64,000 bases of DNA. Source: Monoplex corrugatus. Taxonomy: Eukaryota; Mollusca; Gastropoda; Littorinimorpha; Ranellidae. A program made the position numbers and the translations under genes. The DNA is taken from positions 41,858,532-41,922,531 of the forward strand of contig JAPXFY010000031.1 of assembly GCA_030674185.1 (NCBI GenBank), written 5' to 3'. Positions 1 through 10,484 of this stretch are shown here, piece by piece (the first letter of the stretch is position 1; every line of letters starts with the position of its first letter). The notes below the pieces were generated by a model that worked only from the letters and a program-made list of their open reading frames with translations, did no database searches and had not been told where the DNA came from.

Positions 1-790
1 ACAGGCCGGCCATCTTCACCCAAAAATAAAATGTTAATCAATCATGAAAACAAACAAAAATAAAAATACATATCTGTCCCTTGGTTCTAAACTATATTTG
101 AATGCATACTTCATTTTAAGGTGTGATTGTGTAGTAAATTCAGAAATCATCTCTACCCAACAGAAATATATCCACATCATAATGCAACGGTAATGGGAAG
201 AGTGGTGGAAAAACTGGGAACAAAAAATAAAATTCTCACAGTCATCCACTGACATGGCAGTGGCACCACAAAGTATTTTGATTGCCTGTTGTCTGTATGT
301 TTGTCTGTTGGTGTGTCTCTCTGTCAGTCTTATCTTTGTGTACTCAACTATGTCGATCTAAAAAGCATAACATTTCATCATCTCCTTTTTCTATCATGTC
401 CCTTGCTCAAGAGAGGACAACAACATCTAAACTTGTAACAAATCAATGGGAAATACAAACTGTGTGTGTGTGTGTATATATATATATAATGATACAATGT
501 AACACAATACTTAAATAATAACAACAATATGGACATAGAGTAATAAATAAGCATTATATAATGATACAATGCAATGCACAAATAACAACATAAGGGATGT
601 GTGCACTGATGACAATACTGGAAACTTAATACAATCAAATGTGAATATGATCGCTGCCATTAAACTAAGATAAGTAATGTGAAATAAAATATAACAATAA
701 ATCAGAGAATTATATAATTTAAGTGGATGTCCTTAGAGAAAGACACAGACAGACAGAGACAGAGATACAGACAGACAGACAAGAGTTTGG
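1..790. other. AT-rich non-coding stretch
   Basis: No gene is recognisable. The stretch is AT-rich with a short TG/TA microsatellite near 463-490. Open frames here are short, low in complexity and lack family motifs. Confidence 0.5.
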
Positions 791-794
791 AGTT

Positions 795-1065
795 TGGTAT
801 CTGTTGAAGAGGGATTCATCATACTCAGACAAACTCCATACCTGCAACTAATTGGCTGAGACTCCCTGAGCTTATGCAAAACCTTAAACCACCCTATGTG
901 CTGGTGAAGGTCCAAACATAGGGGGGAGAAGAGACCTGTGAAACATCAGGCCAACACAACCAGAATTGATACGGGCTACAAGCAAGCTAGTTTTTAATGT
1001 TACAGGCTAGAATTGGACTCGAGATATTAGATGTTGATACTATTATAGCTCAAACAAAAGAACCA
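795..1065 (-). repeat. SINE-A copy (tRNA-derived)
   Basis: Reverse-oriented, diverged copy of a roughly 300-bp SINE found many times in this window (best copy 34620-34925). Shared marks on the - strand are an 'ACTCGAGATAT'-like head, the body with a 'TTAAAAACTRGC'-like block, and the tail 'GGATTCATC..ACTCAGACAA'. It lies 5' of the DIRS-like element and has no visible effect on a gene. Confidence 0.6.
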
Positions 1066-1254
1066 GCCGTCCCACAGAGAGAGAGAGAGATCCATTGTTA
1101 GAATAAAAATGCAATCACAGAAACCAGAAGACATTTTAATAGCAATGTCAGCAATAACAGTACTAGAAAAAGATACAGGCTAACGAGCTTTACCTCGTTG
1201 GTGTAATGAAATCACACTTTACTGCGCTGTATCGATTGATTGATTTGGTTCAGT

Positions 1255-1472
1255 TTTTACGTCGACATCCACGTCAAGTGATATGGCCGATGGGGATAAC
1301 CATCCCAGGGAAGGGGGATCTATCTAATCCTAGACTGACACCACCAGAACAACAATAATGTTAAGATGGGACAGTGAGATGGTCAGTTTTAATATAGCGC
1401 ACCCCAGAATTCGAACCCACAACCATTGGCATGTGAATCCGACGCTCAAACCAACTGAGCTACTGGGGCCCG
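1255..1472 (-). repeat. tRNA-headed SINE related to SINE-A
   Basis: On the - strand it begins with a tRNA-like head (1399-1471). Box A reads TAGCTCAGTTGG, box B reads GGTTCGAATTC, and CCCCAG/CTGGGG can pair as acceptor ends. The head runs into a body with 'CCCATCTTAACATTATTGTTG' and 'CTGGTGGTGTCAG'-like blocks, which resembles the SINE-A body although the head differs. The opposed A and B boxes make RNA polymerase III origin likely. It is not a functional tRNA gene. Confidence 0.65.
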
Positions 1473-1902
1473 CGTGCGCTGTATCACCAGTGAACTCTGT
1501 TTAGGAGTCCTCTTCGTCAGTTCTGTTCTCGCGCACTGGTAGAGGGTAGACAGCTAAATGCTCACTCAGCTGGGAGTCAGGCGCATATCTTGGCAAAGAC
1601 GGAATAGTTAGTGATCAGGCCTAGCGTTACAACATCAAAAGCACGACGCCGACGTAAGTAAACAAAACAGGGGTGGGTGACACACCCTTTCCGTGCCACC
1701 CAGCTGCCAAGGACATCAAAGGATCCTGAGCCTAACGCCGGTAGTTGTCTTTGTGGCTTTGTCCACTTCAGGATGACAGTGCAGAGGCTACAACAATGTC
1801 AACAAACTGTTCAATCTATCCCCCTCCCTCCCTGTGACACATAGGTTTACTCTTACCATTGTTTGGTTACCATTGTAGCTGTCCTGTTATATTTTCCTTG
1901 TT

Positions 1903-2090
1903 TAACCCTTTGTCTACTGCACCCTATCCATTAACTGCAAAAACGTAACTGTGAATCCACAACTTATCCACCAGTTTCCTGTAGGAAGCTGGTAGGTAGG
2001 ATGAGGCAGTCAAAGGGTTAAGTTTTGCTTTGCTAGCATGGTTGACAATGTAGGATGCTGGTGGACAGGGAGCAGGAGTCAAAGGGTTAA
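1903..2090. mobile_element. TTAA-flanked palindromic MITE, copy 1
   Basis: About 188 bp with ends TTAACCCTTTG and CAAAGGGTTAA. Inside is a near-palindrome centred on CCAGTTTCCTGTAGGAAGCTGG. Terminal CCCTTTG next to TTAA duplications fits a non-autonomous piggyBac-like element (family knowledge: piggyBac transposons target TTAA). No coding capacity. Many relatives occur in the window (16.3, 21.3, 25.6-26.3, 31.4-31.8, 39.6, 42.5, 53.8 and 58.0 kb). Confidence 0.7.
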
Positions 2091-2274
2091 TTGTTTCTCC
2101 TGTTTCTTTTACCCTTGTCTGTGCATGTTTTCTGTATCTTATCTTATATTCAAAAGAGAATAAGGTTTCTCGGCAGCCATCTTCCAGCTCGCCTCGTACT
2201 CTCTGAGCAGCTAAGTATTTTTCAATTTCGCTACGCGATCGATCGATTCTCGTTGCTGTTTTTGTGTCTTGCCT

Positions 2275-2544
2275 ATGTTTTCGTTTAAGGGAGAAACTTA
2301 TGTGAAGCGATTGGGTGGCAAAGCGAGGGTTAAGAAGATTTCGTCCGCCGAATTCTCCAACCCACAGACCGGTGGTTCGACCGGCGCACCAAAACCCGCT
2401 CTCTCTTCATCTTTGTCTCTCCCTTCTTCGTCTTCTCTCTCTCACTCTCTCGACAAGTCATCACAACTCGGCTACGGTTCTGTTGCGGTGACCACGAGCC
2501 CTCAACTCTGCTCCGGCTCAGTTGACTTTTCGTCATTTTGCGGC
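2275..2544 (+). pseudogene. DIRS-like Gag N-terminus, cut by the P-like insertion
   Basis: The frame opens at an ATG at 2275 (MFSFKGETYVKRLGG...) and continues through a Ser-rich linker into '...SQLGYGSVAVTTSPQL', '...SVDFSSFCGLHT'. The last part matches the tandem units at 7690-7765 and 8200-8270 in both nucleotides and peptide (SVDFLSFCGLHT). The frame is interrupted at 2553 by the transposon terminus and resumes after the second target-site copy at 7200. Function is presumed structural (Gag-like); no zinc knuckle is visible. Confidence 0.6.
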
Positions 2545-2552
2545 CTTCACAC
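2545..2552. repeat. 8-bp target site duplication, left copy
   Basis: CTTCACAC directly precedes the left terminus CACAGAAG. The same octamer follows the right terminus at 7200-7207. Eight base pairs is the duplication length known for P elements. Confidence 0.85.
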
Positions 2553-2586
2553 CACAGAAGACAAATAAGACAGAAGGGACAAGCGC
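2553..2586 (+). repeat. Left terminal inverted repeat of the P-like transposon
   Basis: Begins CACAGAAGACAAATAAGACA and ends with AGAAGGGACAAGCGC. It matches the reverse complement of 7166-7199 at 28 of 34 positions, with the inner AGAAGGGACAAGC block perfect. Confidence 0.85.
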
Positions 2587-2656
2587 CTCCTCGGTATGTT
2601 CCGGCAATTTCCGTAAACGTTCGGGGCGCCATTTTTAAAATGCTGACTGAGGCAGC

Positions 2657-3069
2657 ATGGCGAGTACCAGTACTGTAACCAAACGCGGAGCGTGTTACTG
2701 TTGTGTGATCAACTGCAGCAACAACAATCGTACAAGTATTGACCCAAGAACAGGCAAGCCAGTGCGCTTCTTCTATTTTCCAAATACGGAGACAGACAGA
2801 GAGAGGTAAGTTGGTATTATTTTCAGTCTTCTTGTGTTGAGTGCCAGTGTGTGTGTACACGTGTGACTTGTCAAAACAAAGTGTGCGCCGACAACGTGTA
2901 GGCCACCGCCAACCGACACCGGCCTGCCCCATTGTTTACAAATGCAGTGCATGAACTGCACATGTAAGACCCTATGTTATGTATGTGGAGGCAAATGTGC
3001 ATGGAAACTTTATATTTTTTTTATCAATATTTCATTAGATAACCTGACCTACATAATCCCTTGCATATA

Positions 3070-3118
<49 letters not shown>

Positions 3119-3142
3119 CGTGCGTGCGTGTGTGTGCGTGCG

Positions 3143-3197
<55 letters not shown>

Positions 3198-5959
3198 GTG
3201 TGTGTGTGTGCGTGTGTGTGTGTGTGTCTATGTGTGGTAAGAGTGACTTTGAGACTGAGACTGACTGTGATTAGGTGAGCTTGCTTAATCACAAATTCTA
3301 CATACTTGGTGGTGGTTGGCAAGCTGAGCTATGAGGCAACTGTGGATGTATTTCATGTTTACTTTGATTTTGTTTCAGGTGCCAGAAGTGGATCATCAAC
3401 ATCAGGAGAGATGACGTCAAGATTGCTGACATCAAGTCGAAGAGGGTGTGCTCTGTACATTTTCATGAGAAAGTTTTCAACTGCCCTACAGACATTCAGC
3501 ATTCTCGACTGCTACCGACTGCTGTGCCTACCATTGTCAGCTGCCCAAATCCTCCTCCATCCATGGAATGTCGACGACCTCCGCCCAAGATCAGAGAGCC
3601 TGTACCAAAGAGGAGACGACAAGATACTGCCTCCAGCTCTGTATATCATGAAGGTGATGGTGATGATTGTGATGGTGACAGAGACAGTACTAGACCCGTG
3701 GTGAAAGCGTCCGAACCAGATCCTGAGAAGTTGGCCCGAGAGCTGAAGCAGGCCAAACGTGCTTTAGAAGACCTCAAGAAACAAAACAAACAACTTGAAA
3801 GGAAATGCAAAACAGCACAAGCAGCCAAGGTCAGACTTATAAAGCGCCATGCTGTACAAGTAGCGTCTCTTCGTGCAAAGAAAGAAGCAATCCTGGAGAA
3901 TTTCCTCAAAGACCTGCCAGTTGTTCCAGCAGCTTTATTCAAGATCATGATGCGGAAGAAAAAGTGGATCAACTGGGACACCGAGAAAGAGGCTATGGAG
4001 TTGTGTCTCGCTGTGTACTTTAGGAGCACTTCTGCTTATGCCGTTCTCCGCTCCGTTGGGTTTATGCTTCCACATCCAAGAACACTCAGGAGGCGCTTTT
4101 CAACTGTGTTGACTGGGGTCGGTCTGTGTCAGAGTCTGGTGGAAATGATGCGCTTGAGAACATTAGCACTTGAAGAACATGAGAAAAGAGTGACACTCTC
4201 CTTGGATGGAATGACTGTGACCAAAGCCCTGACCTACAGTCATCATCGTGACGAGCTGGTCGGCTTTGTCAACTGTGGCGAGCATCACCAGAGTGACGAA
4301 ATCGCTGACCAAGCAATTTTGGTCATGATCAGGGGACTGACCCTGAAGTGGAAGCAGGTGTTGGGGTATTTTGTTGCCAAGCACAACCTGGCAACACCTA
4401 CTTTGACAGCCATCATTTCCGAAATCGTCAGAGCCGTCACAGGGATTGGTTTGTATGTTGATGCCATTGTGATGGACCAAGAATCCTGCCAATGGAAATG
4501 GATGAAAGACATGGGTGTGTGTGGTGAACGACCGTATGTGTTTCATGGCACTACACAGTCCTTTGTCATGCCAGATCCGCCACACCTCATCAAAAACTTG
4601 AGGAACAATTTCATGACGAAATACATCTCCTTCAGCTGGGATGGAGAAAGAATGATTGCAAAGTGGTGTCACCTCCAAGAACTCTTCTCCCTTGAAACAT
4701 CTGGCGGGTCAATTCGCGCTGCTCCCAAGCTGAAGGAGTGTCACTTCACCCTGCCCAGAGGGAAAAAGATGAAAGTCATCTTGGCATGCCAGATATTTTC
4801 CCACTCAGTCGCTGCTGCCTTGAAATTGTATGTGTCAAAGTCGTTGATGTCCGAGGCTGCTCTTCAAACAGCATGCTTTGTGGAGACGGTGAACAGCATG
4901 TGGGATTTTGTCGACTCTCATTCCCTCTCCGCCCCAGTCGGGAAGAAGCCGGTCACAAGGAGTGATTTTGAGGGTGACCAGGTTCGATTTGCTTCCTTTT
5001 CCAACTTTGTGGAAAGCTGGTGTTTCACAAACCCAAAGAATGACAAACTGGCCAGCAACATTCCAAGTCACAAAGGGTGGCTCCTAGTGCTTTCGGCAAT
5101 GAAGGGATTGAGCCAAAAGCTAATCATGGAGGAGGAGGTCTTGACACACTTGTGCCTGAGAAAGTGTAACCAGGATCACGTTGAGAACCTTCACAGTCAA
5201 ATACGTGGCTACAATGGCTTCAACGACCACCCGACGTTGCCAGCATATGTCGATGCACTCCGTTGCCTGTCTTGTTCTTCTGCAACATCAGAGCTCTTGG
5301 ACAAGACAATCAGTGCTGGTGCCAACTGCCAGCCTGATGGTGAGCATGGACACCATCCCATTGTCAACCCATGCACAGCAGACGTTGAATGTGATGCAGA
5401 GAATGCTGATCATGCAGACCCCATCGAAACCAACTCCTTCAGTTGTGAGAACAACTTGGTTTCCTCTTCCTTCACAGACTTGGAGATGGAACTGCCACCC
5501 GTCGAGTCAGACATTGTTCAGTACATTGCTGGTGCTGTCGTGGGGAAGTTCAAGCAGAAAAACGACTGTCCTCTCTGTGTGGAAAAGTTCACCATCAGTG
5601 CAAATGAGGCAACTGGAGAAACTCCCTCACTTGTGTCACTTGTGTCACTCAAAGAGTTTAAACTTGGATGCCTGGTTCGTGTCAGTGAGCCACTGCTGCA
5701 GGTTTTCAGATGCTTTGAACTTCACTTCAGAGTAGCTACATCAAAGGGATTGCCAAGAGCCAACCCAAGGCAAACTATTCTGAACAGCTTTGTCAAGTCA
5801 CAAACAGATGATCTGAATTGTGAGTGTGAATGTTTGGCAAGCCTTATTGCTGCTTATTGCAACATCAGGATTTACCACGAAGTGAAACTGTTCAATCAGC
5901 AACTGAAGTCAAAAGTCAGAGGTGCAGAACTGAACAAGGACAAGAAACTTAACATGTGA
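2657..5959 (+). CDS. THAP domain / P-element-type transposase (THAP9-like), join(2657..2805,3379..5959)
   Basis: Predicted 909 residues. The ATG at 2657 has a good context (GCAGCATGG). The exon 1 donor AG|GTAAG and acceptor TTTCAG|G join in phase to restore Arg50. The N-terminal THAP zinc finger has C15-x4-C20 in exon 1 and C74-x2-H77 in exon 2, an invariant-type Trp54, and the closing AVPTIV box at about 98-103. A basic linker and a coiled coil (about 165-205, Leu/Lys/Glu rich) follow. The RNase H-like catalytic core shows SLDGM (Asp326), VMDQ (Asp416), DPPHLIKNLRNN (from Asp449) and NQDHVEN (Glu652), matching the D-D-E arrangement of P transposase and THAP9. The tail (about 700-909) has CPLC and CECEC cysteine pairs. 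Family role: binds the element ends through THAP and catalyses GTP-dependent cut-and-paste with 8-bp duplications. No stop or frameshift interrupts it. Because termini and duplications are present I read it as a transposon gene, not a domesticated host gene. Confidence 0.88.
2806..3378 (+). other. Intron of the THAP transposase gene
   Basis: GTAAG donor at 2806 and TTTCAG acceptor ending at 3378. It separates the first two zinc ligands of the THAP finger from the last two. If retained, translation stops at once (GAG AGG TAA across the donor), giving a 50-residue peptide. It contains the TG/CG microsatellite at 3081-3228. Confidence 0.85.
3081..3228. repeat. (TG)n/(CG) microsatellite in the transposase intron
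   Basis: About 150 bp of TG repeats with CG interruptions. The open frames reading MCVCVCV or THTHTH here are artefacts of the dinucleotide repeat. Confidence 0.95.
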
Positions 5960-6310
5960 ACATTTACAGACCTCTATTTCAGCTGGATTTAACTGTGAAC
6001 ATAACACACTGCTGTAGCTGATATTGTGATAAGGAACTGAACTTGTGAACAATTATGTAGTTCATCTGTGGATTTTAGATTTGATTGTGTATTACACACC
6101 TGTGAACACTCATGGGCCATTAATGCAACAGTGAATATTTTACTACATTTCTGTGGATGACGAGAAACTTAACGTGTGAAGACTAACTGTGTATTATAAA
6201 CCGCTGTGGCTGACAAGACACTTGAGATGTGAACATTCCTGGAATGAGTGCTGTTGGAGCTGGATTAACTGTGAATTATACACCGCTGTGGCTGATCATT
6301 TTGGGAAGAT
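5960..6310 (+). repeat. Degenerate tandem repeat downstream of the transposase stop
   Basis: Blocks of the type 'GAAACTTAACGTGTGAAGA', 'AACTGTGTATTATAAACC' and 'GCTGTGGCTGACAAG' recur about four times in degraded form, the first overlapping the last codons (AAGAAACTTAACATGTGAA). It is probably 3' untranslated sequence of the transposase transcript. I see no coding. Confidence 0.5.
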
Positions 6311-7165
6311 GTCCAGGCATGTCTTTGTCAAGTCATGTGAGTACATTTTAAATCATGAATTTTACATGTGTGAATTCTGTATTATATTACTTTATTGTTG
6401 TTTTTTTTTATTCTGAGTTCTTCATTTTTATGTTGTTGTATACGACAGGCAAAAACTCTGAAGTGATGAACACTTGTAATTTCACAGAAAAAAATTGTGA
6501 AACTCAATCATTCTTACTTGTCGTGTACGACTTCTGTCTCATGTGTGTGGCGCATGTTATAATCAAATGTCTAAAGGTACTATCTTTTAAATAATCCTCG
6601 CTGTTGACAATGACATTAAACCTGAAAAGATCGACTGATTGCTTGTGTAACAATACTAACATAAATTCAGAAGTAAGCACACACAAAATGATGACTCAAC
6701 ACATAACAAAGAGAAAAACTAATGGTATGAAGTGTAAGACACACACACACATCCTCCCCCTCAGTCCCAGTACACACACTAACTGACTAAGTGACAGGTC
6801 AATGTTTCTGAAGCAGTGACTGGGTGAAAATAATAGTGCGACGGCTAATGAAGAGTTTCACTTTTCAAAGAAGTAAGAATTTTTTTTTTTGGGTATGACT
6901 ATGAGTATCATGCAATAGTTTTCTACCCATGCATCGGCAATTCCCCCCCCCCCCACCCCTGTCCCCTCCCCCCTCTCTTCTCTCTCTCTCTCCTTTTACA
7001 CACACATACGTAAACAGTCTGTCAGGTTACAAACGTAAACAGAGGCAAGCCATGTGAGAGCAGCGCACTGCGTGTGTGTATCGCTCGCCGCGACAGCGAA
7101 TCTCAGCATTAACAAGATGGCGGCCAGCCGAGCCAACCAGCACGCGTTTTTCGATCGCGCTAAGA
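6311..7165. other. 3' non-coding part of the P-like transposon
   Basis: AT-rich sequence with no coding signal, a poly-C run near 6943-6956 followed by a CT-rich tract, then a more GC-rich subterminal segment (7050-7165) with an AAGATGGCGGCC motif. Near the left end, GCGCCATTTTTAA (about 2627-2639) loosely mirrors that motif and may be a subterminal inverted repeat. This is weak. Confidence 0.45.
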
Positions 7166-7199
7166 GGGCTTGTCCCTTCTGTTGTTTTAGTGTTCTGTG
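7166..7199 (-). repeat. Right terminal inverted repeat of the P-like transposon
   Basis: On the - strand it starts CACAGAACACTAAAACAACA and continues AGAAGGGACAAGCCC, the partner of 2553-2586. Confidence 0.85.
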
Positions 7200-7207
7200 C
7201 TTCACAC
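7200..7207. repeat. 8-bp target site duplication, right copy
   Basis: CTTCACAC immediately follows the right terminus (...TTCTGTG) and is identical to 2545-2552. After it the DIRS Gag-like sequence resumes as TGCCCATCACGG. Confidence 0.85.
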
Positions 7208-8745
7208 TGCCCATCACGGTTATCGACTTAACTGCGGTTCTGTCGATCCTGTGCTCGCCCCCTTCGTACATCTCAACTCCGGTTCTGCTGATACAGTTTC
7301 AGCCCCTATGGCTGAAGGGCGACTTGGGTATGGGTCTCCTTCGGGAGGCAGGAAGGCCAGCACTTTGACTGAAACTGGCTCACCCCCTGGTTCGCCATGC
7401 GGGACACCCCCTGGTTCGCCAGGTGGGCCAAGGGAGACAACCCCCCTTTACGGGCGTCAGATCGTCGATCCGCCCCGGTTGCCTCCCTTCCTCCCCCGCA
7501 GCCTGCTGCTGCCCCCGCCCCAAACCTCTGTCCCATTCCGGACAGAGCACTTGGCCGCCTTGGCAAATGCCAAGCGGCCCCCAGCAGGCTGGCCTTTTGG
7601 GCACTGGGGAACCCCTGACCCACGGGGACCATTACCCGCGGGCGTCAGACCGTAGGTCCGCCCCGGCTGGTCATCACAACTCAACTACGGTTCTGTTGCC
7701 ATGACCACGAGCCCTCAACTCAGCTGCGGCTCTGTTGACTTCTTGTCATTTTGCGGCCTTCACACTGCCCCTCACGGTAATCGACTCGGCTGCGGCTCTG
7801 TCGATTCCGTACTCACCCTCTCAGTACAGCTCAACCCCGGTTCAGCTGCTACTGTTTCAGCCCCTATGGCTGAAGGGCGACACGGGTATGGGTCTCCTTT
7901 GGGAGGCAGGAAGGCCAGCACCTTGACAGAAAATGGCTCACCCCCTGGTTCGCCAGGCGGGATGCCCCCTGGTCCGCCAGGCGGGCCAAGGGAGACAACC
8001 CCCCTATTACGAGCGTCAGATCATAGATCCGCCCAGGTTGTCTCCCTCCCTGCAGCCTGCTTGTGCCCTCAACGCAGCTGCGGCTCTGAAAAAGGCTCAC
8101 CCCCTGCTTAGCCAGATGGGTCATGGGTGTAAAAACACCCCTGTCGCGGGCGTCAGACCATAGGTCCGCCCCGGCTTGGTCATCACAACTCAACTACGGT
8201 TCTGTTGCCATGACCACGAGCCCTCAACTCAGCTTCGGCTCTGTTGACTTTTTGTTATTTTGAGGCCTTCACACTGCCCCTCACGGTAATCGACTCAGCT
8301 GCGGTTCTGTCGATTTTGTACTCGCCCCCTCCGTACAGCTCAACCCCGGTTCAGCTGCTACTGCTTCAGCCACTATGGCTGAAGGGCGATACGGGTACGG
8401 GTCTCCTTCAGGAGGCAGGAAGGCCAGCACTTGGGCAGAAAATGACTCACCCCCTGGTTCGCCAGGCGGGCCAAGGGAAACAACCCCCCTATTACGGGCG
8501 TCAGATCGTAGATCCACCCAGGTTGTCTCCTTTCCTCCCCTGCAGCCTGCTTGTGCCCCCGCTCCAACCTCTTTGTCCCATCCGGACAGAGTGCTTGGTC
8601 GCCTTGGCAAATGCCAAGCGACCCACTGCGGGCTGGCACATCTCTGTCCCATTGTGGACAGAGCACTTAGTCGTCTTGGCAAATGACAACCGACCCCCAG
8701 CAGGCTGGCCCCTTGGGCACTGGGGATCCGGGGACTCCATCGGCT
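7208..8745 (+). repeat. Three tandem units of about 0.5 kb in the DIRS-like Gag region
   Basis: The marker CACACTGCCC occurs at about 7203, 7761 and 8270, giving spacings of about 558 and 509 bp. Each unit repeats 'AGCTGCGGYTCTGTCGATYC', 'TTTCAGCCCCTATGGCTGAA' and 'GAGGCAGGAAGGCCAGCAC', and encodes the same peptide blocks (GSPSGGRKAS, GSPGGPRETTPL, CGSVD). Frames shift between units, so the copy is degraded. The repeats may be internal repeats of a Gag-like protein rather than separate insertions. Confidence 0.7.
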
Positions 8746-9960
8746 CAGCCCATGACGCCTCCCATGGCACCGTATATGGCGCCATAGCAGCACTTCCCAT
8801 CTATGGGATTTCCCCTTCCCTCGTTCGCAGGGTATACTTGGTGGCCCCGCTTTATGCTCGGCGCCCCACCCACGCAGGTGTCTGCCTTGACCACCCCTCT
8901 GGATCCCCCCCAGATCGGATTCCTCCCCAAGGGGGCCTCCCCGGGGCTTCTGACCCCAGTCCGTTTGGAGTTTGCCCACACTCGGGCACTCCACAGTCCA
9001 TCGCCTCCTCTGTAGGCGGGCCGGGGGTACACTGACTCGAAATCGGATGATGAGGGCTCTACCCCGCTTCCCAAGAGGCCAAGGCTCCCTGCCCTGGCGT
9101 GGCAGAACTCGCCTTGGTGCCCTTCCTCTCACAGCCCCAGCCTCCCCTTTCCTAAAAGAGTCAGGCTTGGTGGCTGACTCGGTGAGGAGGGCTCATAGCA
9201 AGGTGAGGGGCACTGAGGCACAGGACATCCTTCCAGGCTCTGTGCCCGACTTCCTTGGAGCTCTGGTTTACGGGAAATTCCTGAGGCCAGAGAAACTCCC
9301 TTTCCACAGAACGGTCCTTATGGCCCATGAGGCCATTCCAGAGTCGCCACTCTCCCTCACACAGGATAACCTCATCTTAGCGCAAGAGAGGTCTCAGGCC
9401 CAGCAGCAGCATATCTCCCTCTCGCAGCGCTGCCTGGCAAACTGGAAGGAGACTGCCAGGAGAGGTCTGGAAGTGGATCCAGTGGTGGATTCCTTCTTAG
9501 GTGTGGTCTTGTGTCCGCTCTTCAGGACCCAGACTACGAGCCCGCTTCTCTCCGTCAGTCACCTGTCTCTCCCACAATGGTTGCTTCCATTCACTCCATG
9601 GCAGAAAGACCTCAAGCACTCAGCCAATGCCCTTCGCCAGATTGTACCTCAATTCAGTCCTGTCAAGGCCAAATGCGGTACTCTTACCATCTTTGGTCAC
9701 CCGCTCTTCATCTGCCAGAGCTTTCTCGAGAGCTGTGCCACTTAGGTCTGGTTCCCTCTTCGGGACCCATGTGCAGGCCACTATCAAGAGTCAGAACGAA
9801 ATCAGGAGGGACCTCGCCCTTCACTCTGGTCCCGCTTGCCCCGCGGCAAAGCGCCCTGCTCCAGCGGCTCCCCCACCTTCCAGGGGCCTCCACAGGAGAC
9901 GTTTTGCGCCTCCTTCAGCCCCAAAGGGGCTAGGGCAAGCACCCCCCCACAGGCGATCCT
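8746..9960 (+). pseudogene. DIRS-like Gag C-terminal region (frameshifted)
   Basis: Two overlapping frames carry the coding signal: 8972-9745 (SGLVADSVRRAHSKV.., PDFLGALVYGKFL.., ISLSQRCLANWKE) and 9501-10484 (SSSARAFSRAVPLRSGSLF.., then a Pro/Ala/Arg-rich tail). The switch near 9650-9720 indicates a frameshift. Helical Gag-like sequence followed by a basic Pro-rich tail before RT is usual for DIRS ORFs. Assignment rests on position and general character, not on a strong motif. Confidence 0.5.
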
Positions 9961-10484
9961 GTGGGCAGTCTGTCCCGACACATAGACACTTTCAGATGGA
10001 AACCCCTAGGTCCATCTGTGATGCCTTGCTCCTGGACGACTGTGGGATTTCCATTGATCTCAGATATGCGTATTCCCATCTCTTTATTCACCCAAGGGAC
10101 AGGACGTACCTCCAATTCGTTTCGAGGAACCGATTCTTCCAGTTCAGGGCTTTTCCCCAGGGTTGCTTGGGACCAATCATCAGTGAGCAAATGGCACTCC
10201 CGGTCCCGGTTAGCCCAGGGAGTCCATATCACACACACCCCTCCTCAGCGGAGAGCAGTGCTGTATGGGAAAAGGATGCTCTGTCAGTATGGGAGGATTC
10301 AGACCACATCTGTCCCAGGTCTAGGGTGGACAATGCATCACCCCACAACCACCCACTAGCAGAGCCACAGCTGGACAGGCAGACTTCTCTGCCTGTTCTA
10401 GTCACCATTTCTCCATTGCTGCAGGGCTTTTGTCATAAACTGGTGATTGAATGTCTTATTCTGTCCTGGTTCAAGTTCATATAG
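9961..10484 (+). pseudogene. DIRS-like reverse transcriptase fragment
   Basis: In the frame of 9501-10484, residues near 10000-10190 read FQMETPRSI, ISIDLRYAYSHLFIHPRDR, YLQF and FFQFRAFPQG. These are DIRS RT blocks that precede the YxDD motif. YxDD itself is absent and the sequence after about 10190 no longer matches RT. Either an internal deletion or heavy decay removed the rest. It shares the frame with the preceding Gag-like tail. Confidence 0.7.

Larger units (their letters stand above)
2553..7199 (+). mobile_element. Full-length P-superfamily (THAP transposase) DNA transposon
   Basis: A 4647-bp element bounded by imperfect inverted termini (2553-2586 and 7166-7199, 28 of 34 positions identical, starting CA and ending TG) and by 8-bp direct duplications CTTCACAC. 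It carries one gene, a two-exon THAP/P-type transposase on the + strand, which occupies about 60% of its length. The target is a DIRS-like Gag region. The uninterrupted site GCGGCCTTCACACTGCCC is seen in the sister tandem unit at about 7753-7770, so the insertion boundaries are supported by an empty site. Termini, TSD length and transposase type agree with each other. Mobility is inference. Confidence 0.88.

Noticed and set aside
2330..2932. 200-codon - strand frame opposite the transposase exon 1
   Set aside because: Shadow of the DIRS Gag part, transposon terminus and THAP exon on the + strand.
3035..3322. THTHTH and CVCVCV frames
   Set aside because: Dinucleotide repeat translation; the same applies at 29.3-29.8, 32.5, 56.8-57.3, 58.5 and 61.0 kb.
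2657..5959. THAP gene as a domesticated host gene
   Set aside because: Terminal inverted repeats, 8-bp duplications and an empty site show it lies in a transposon copy.
8281..9132. 283-codon - strand frame
   Set aside because: GC-rich shadow of the DIRS-like Gag repeats; the + strand peptide blocks are the repeated, conserved ones.
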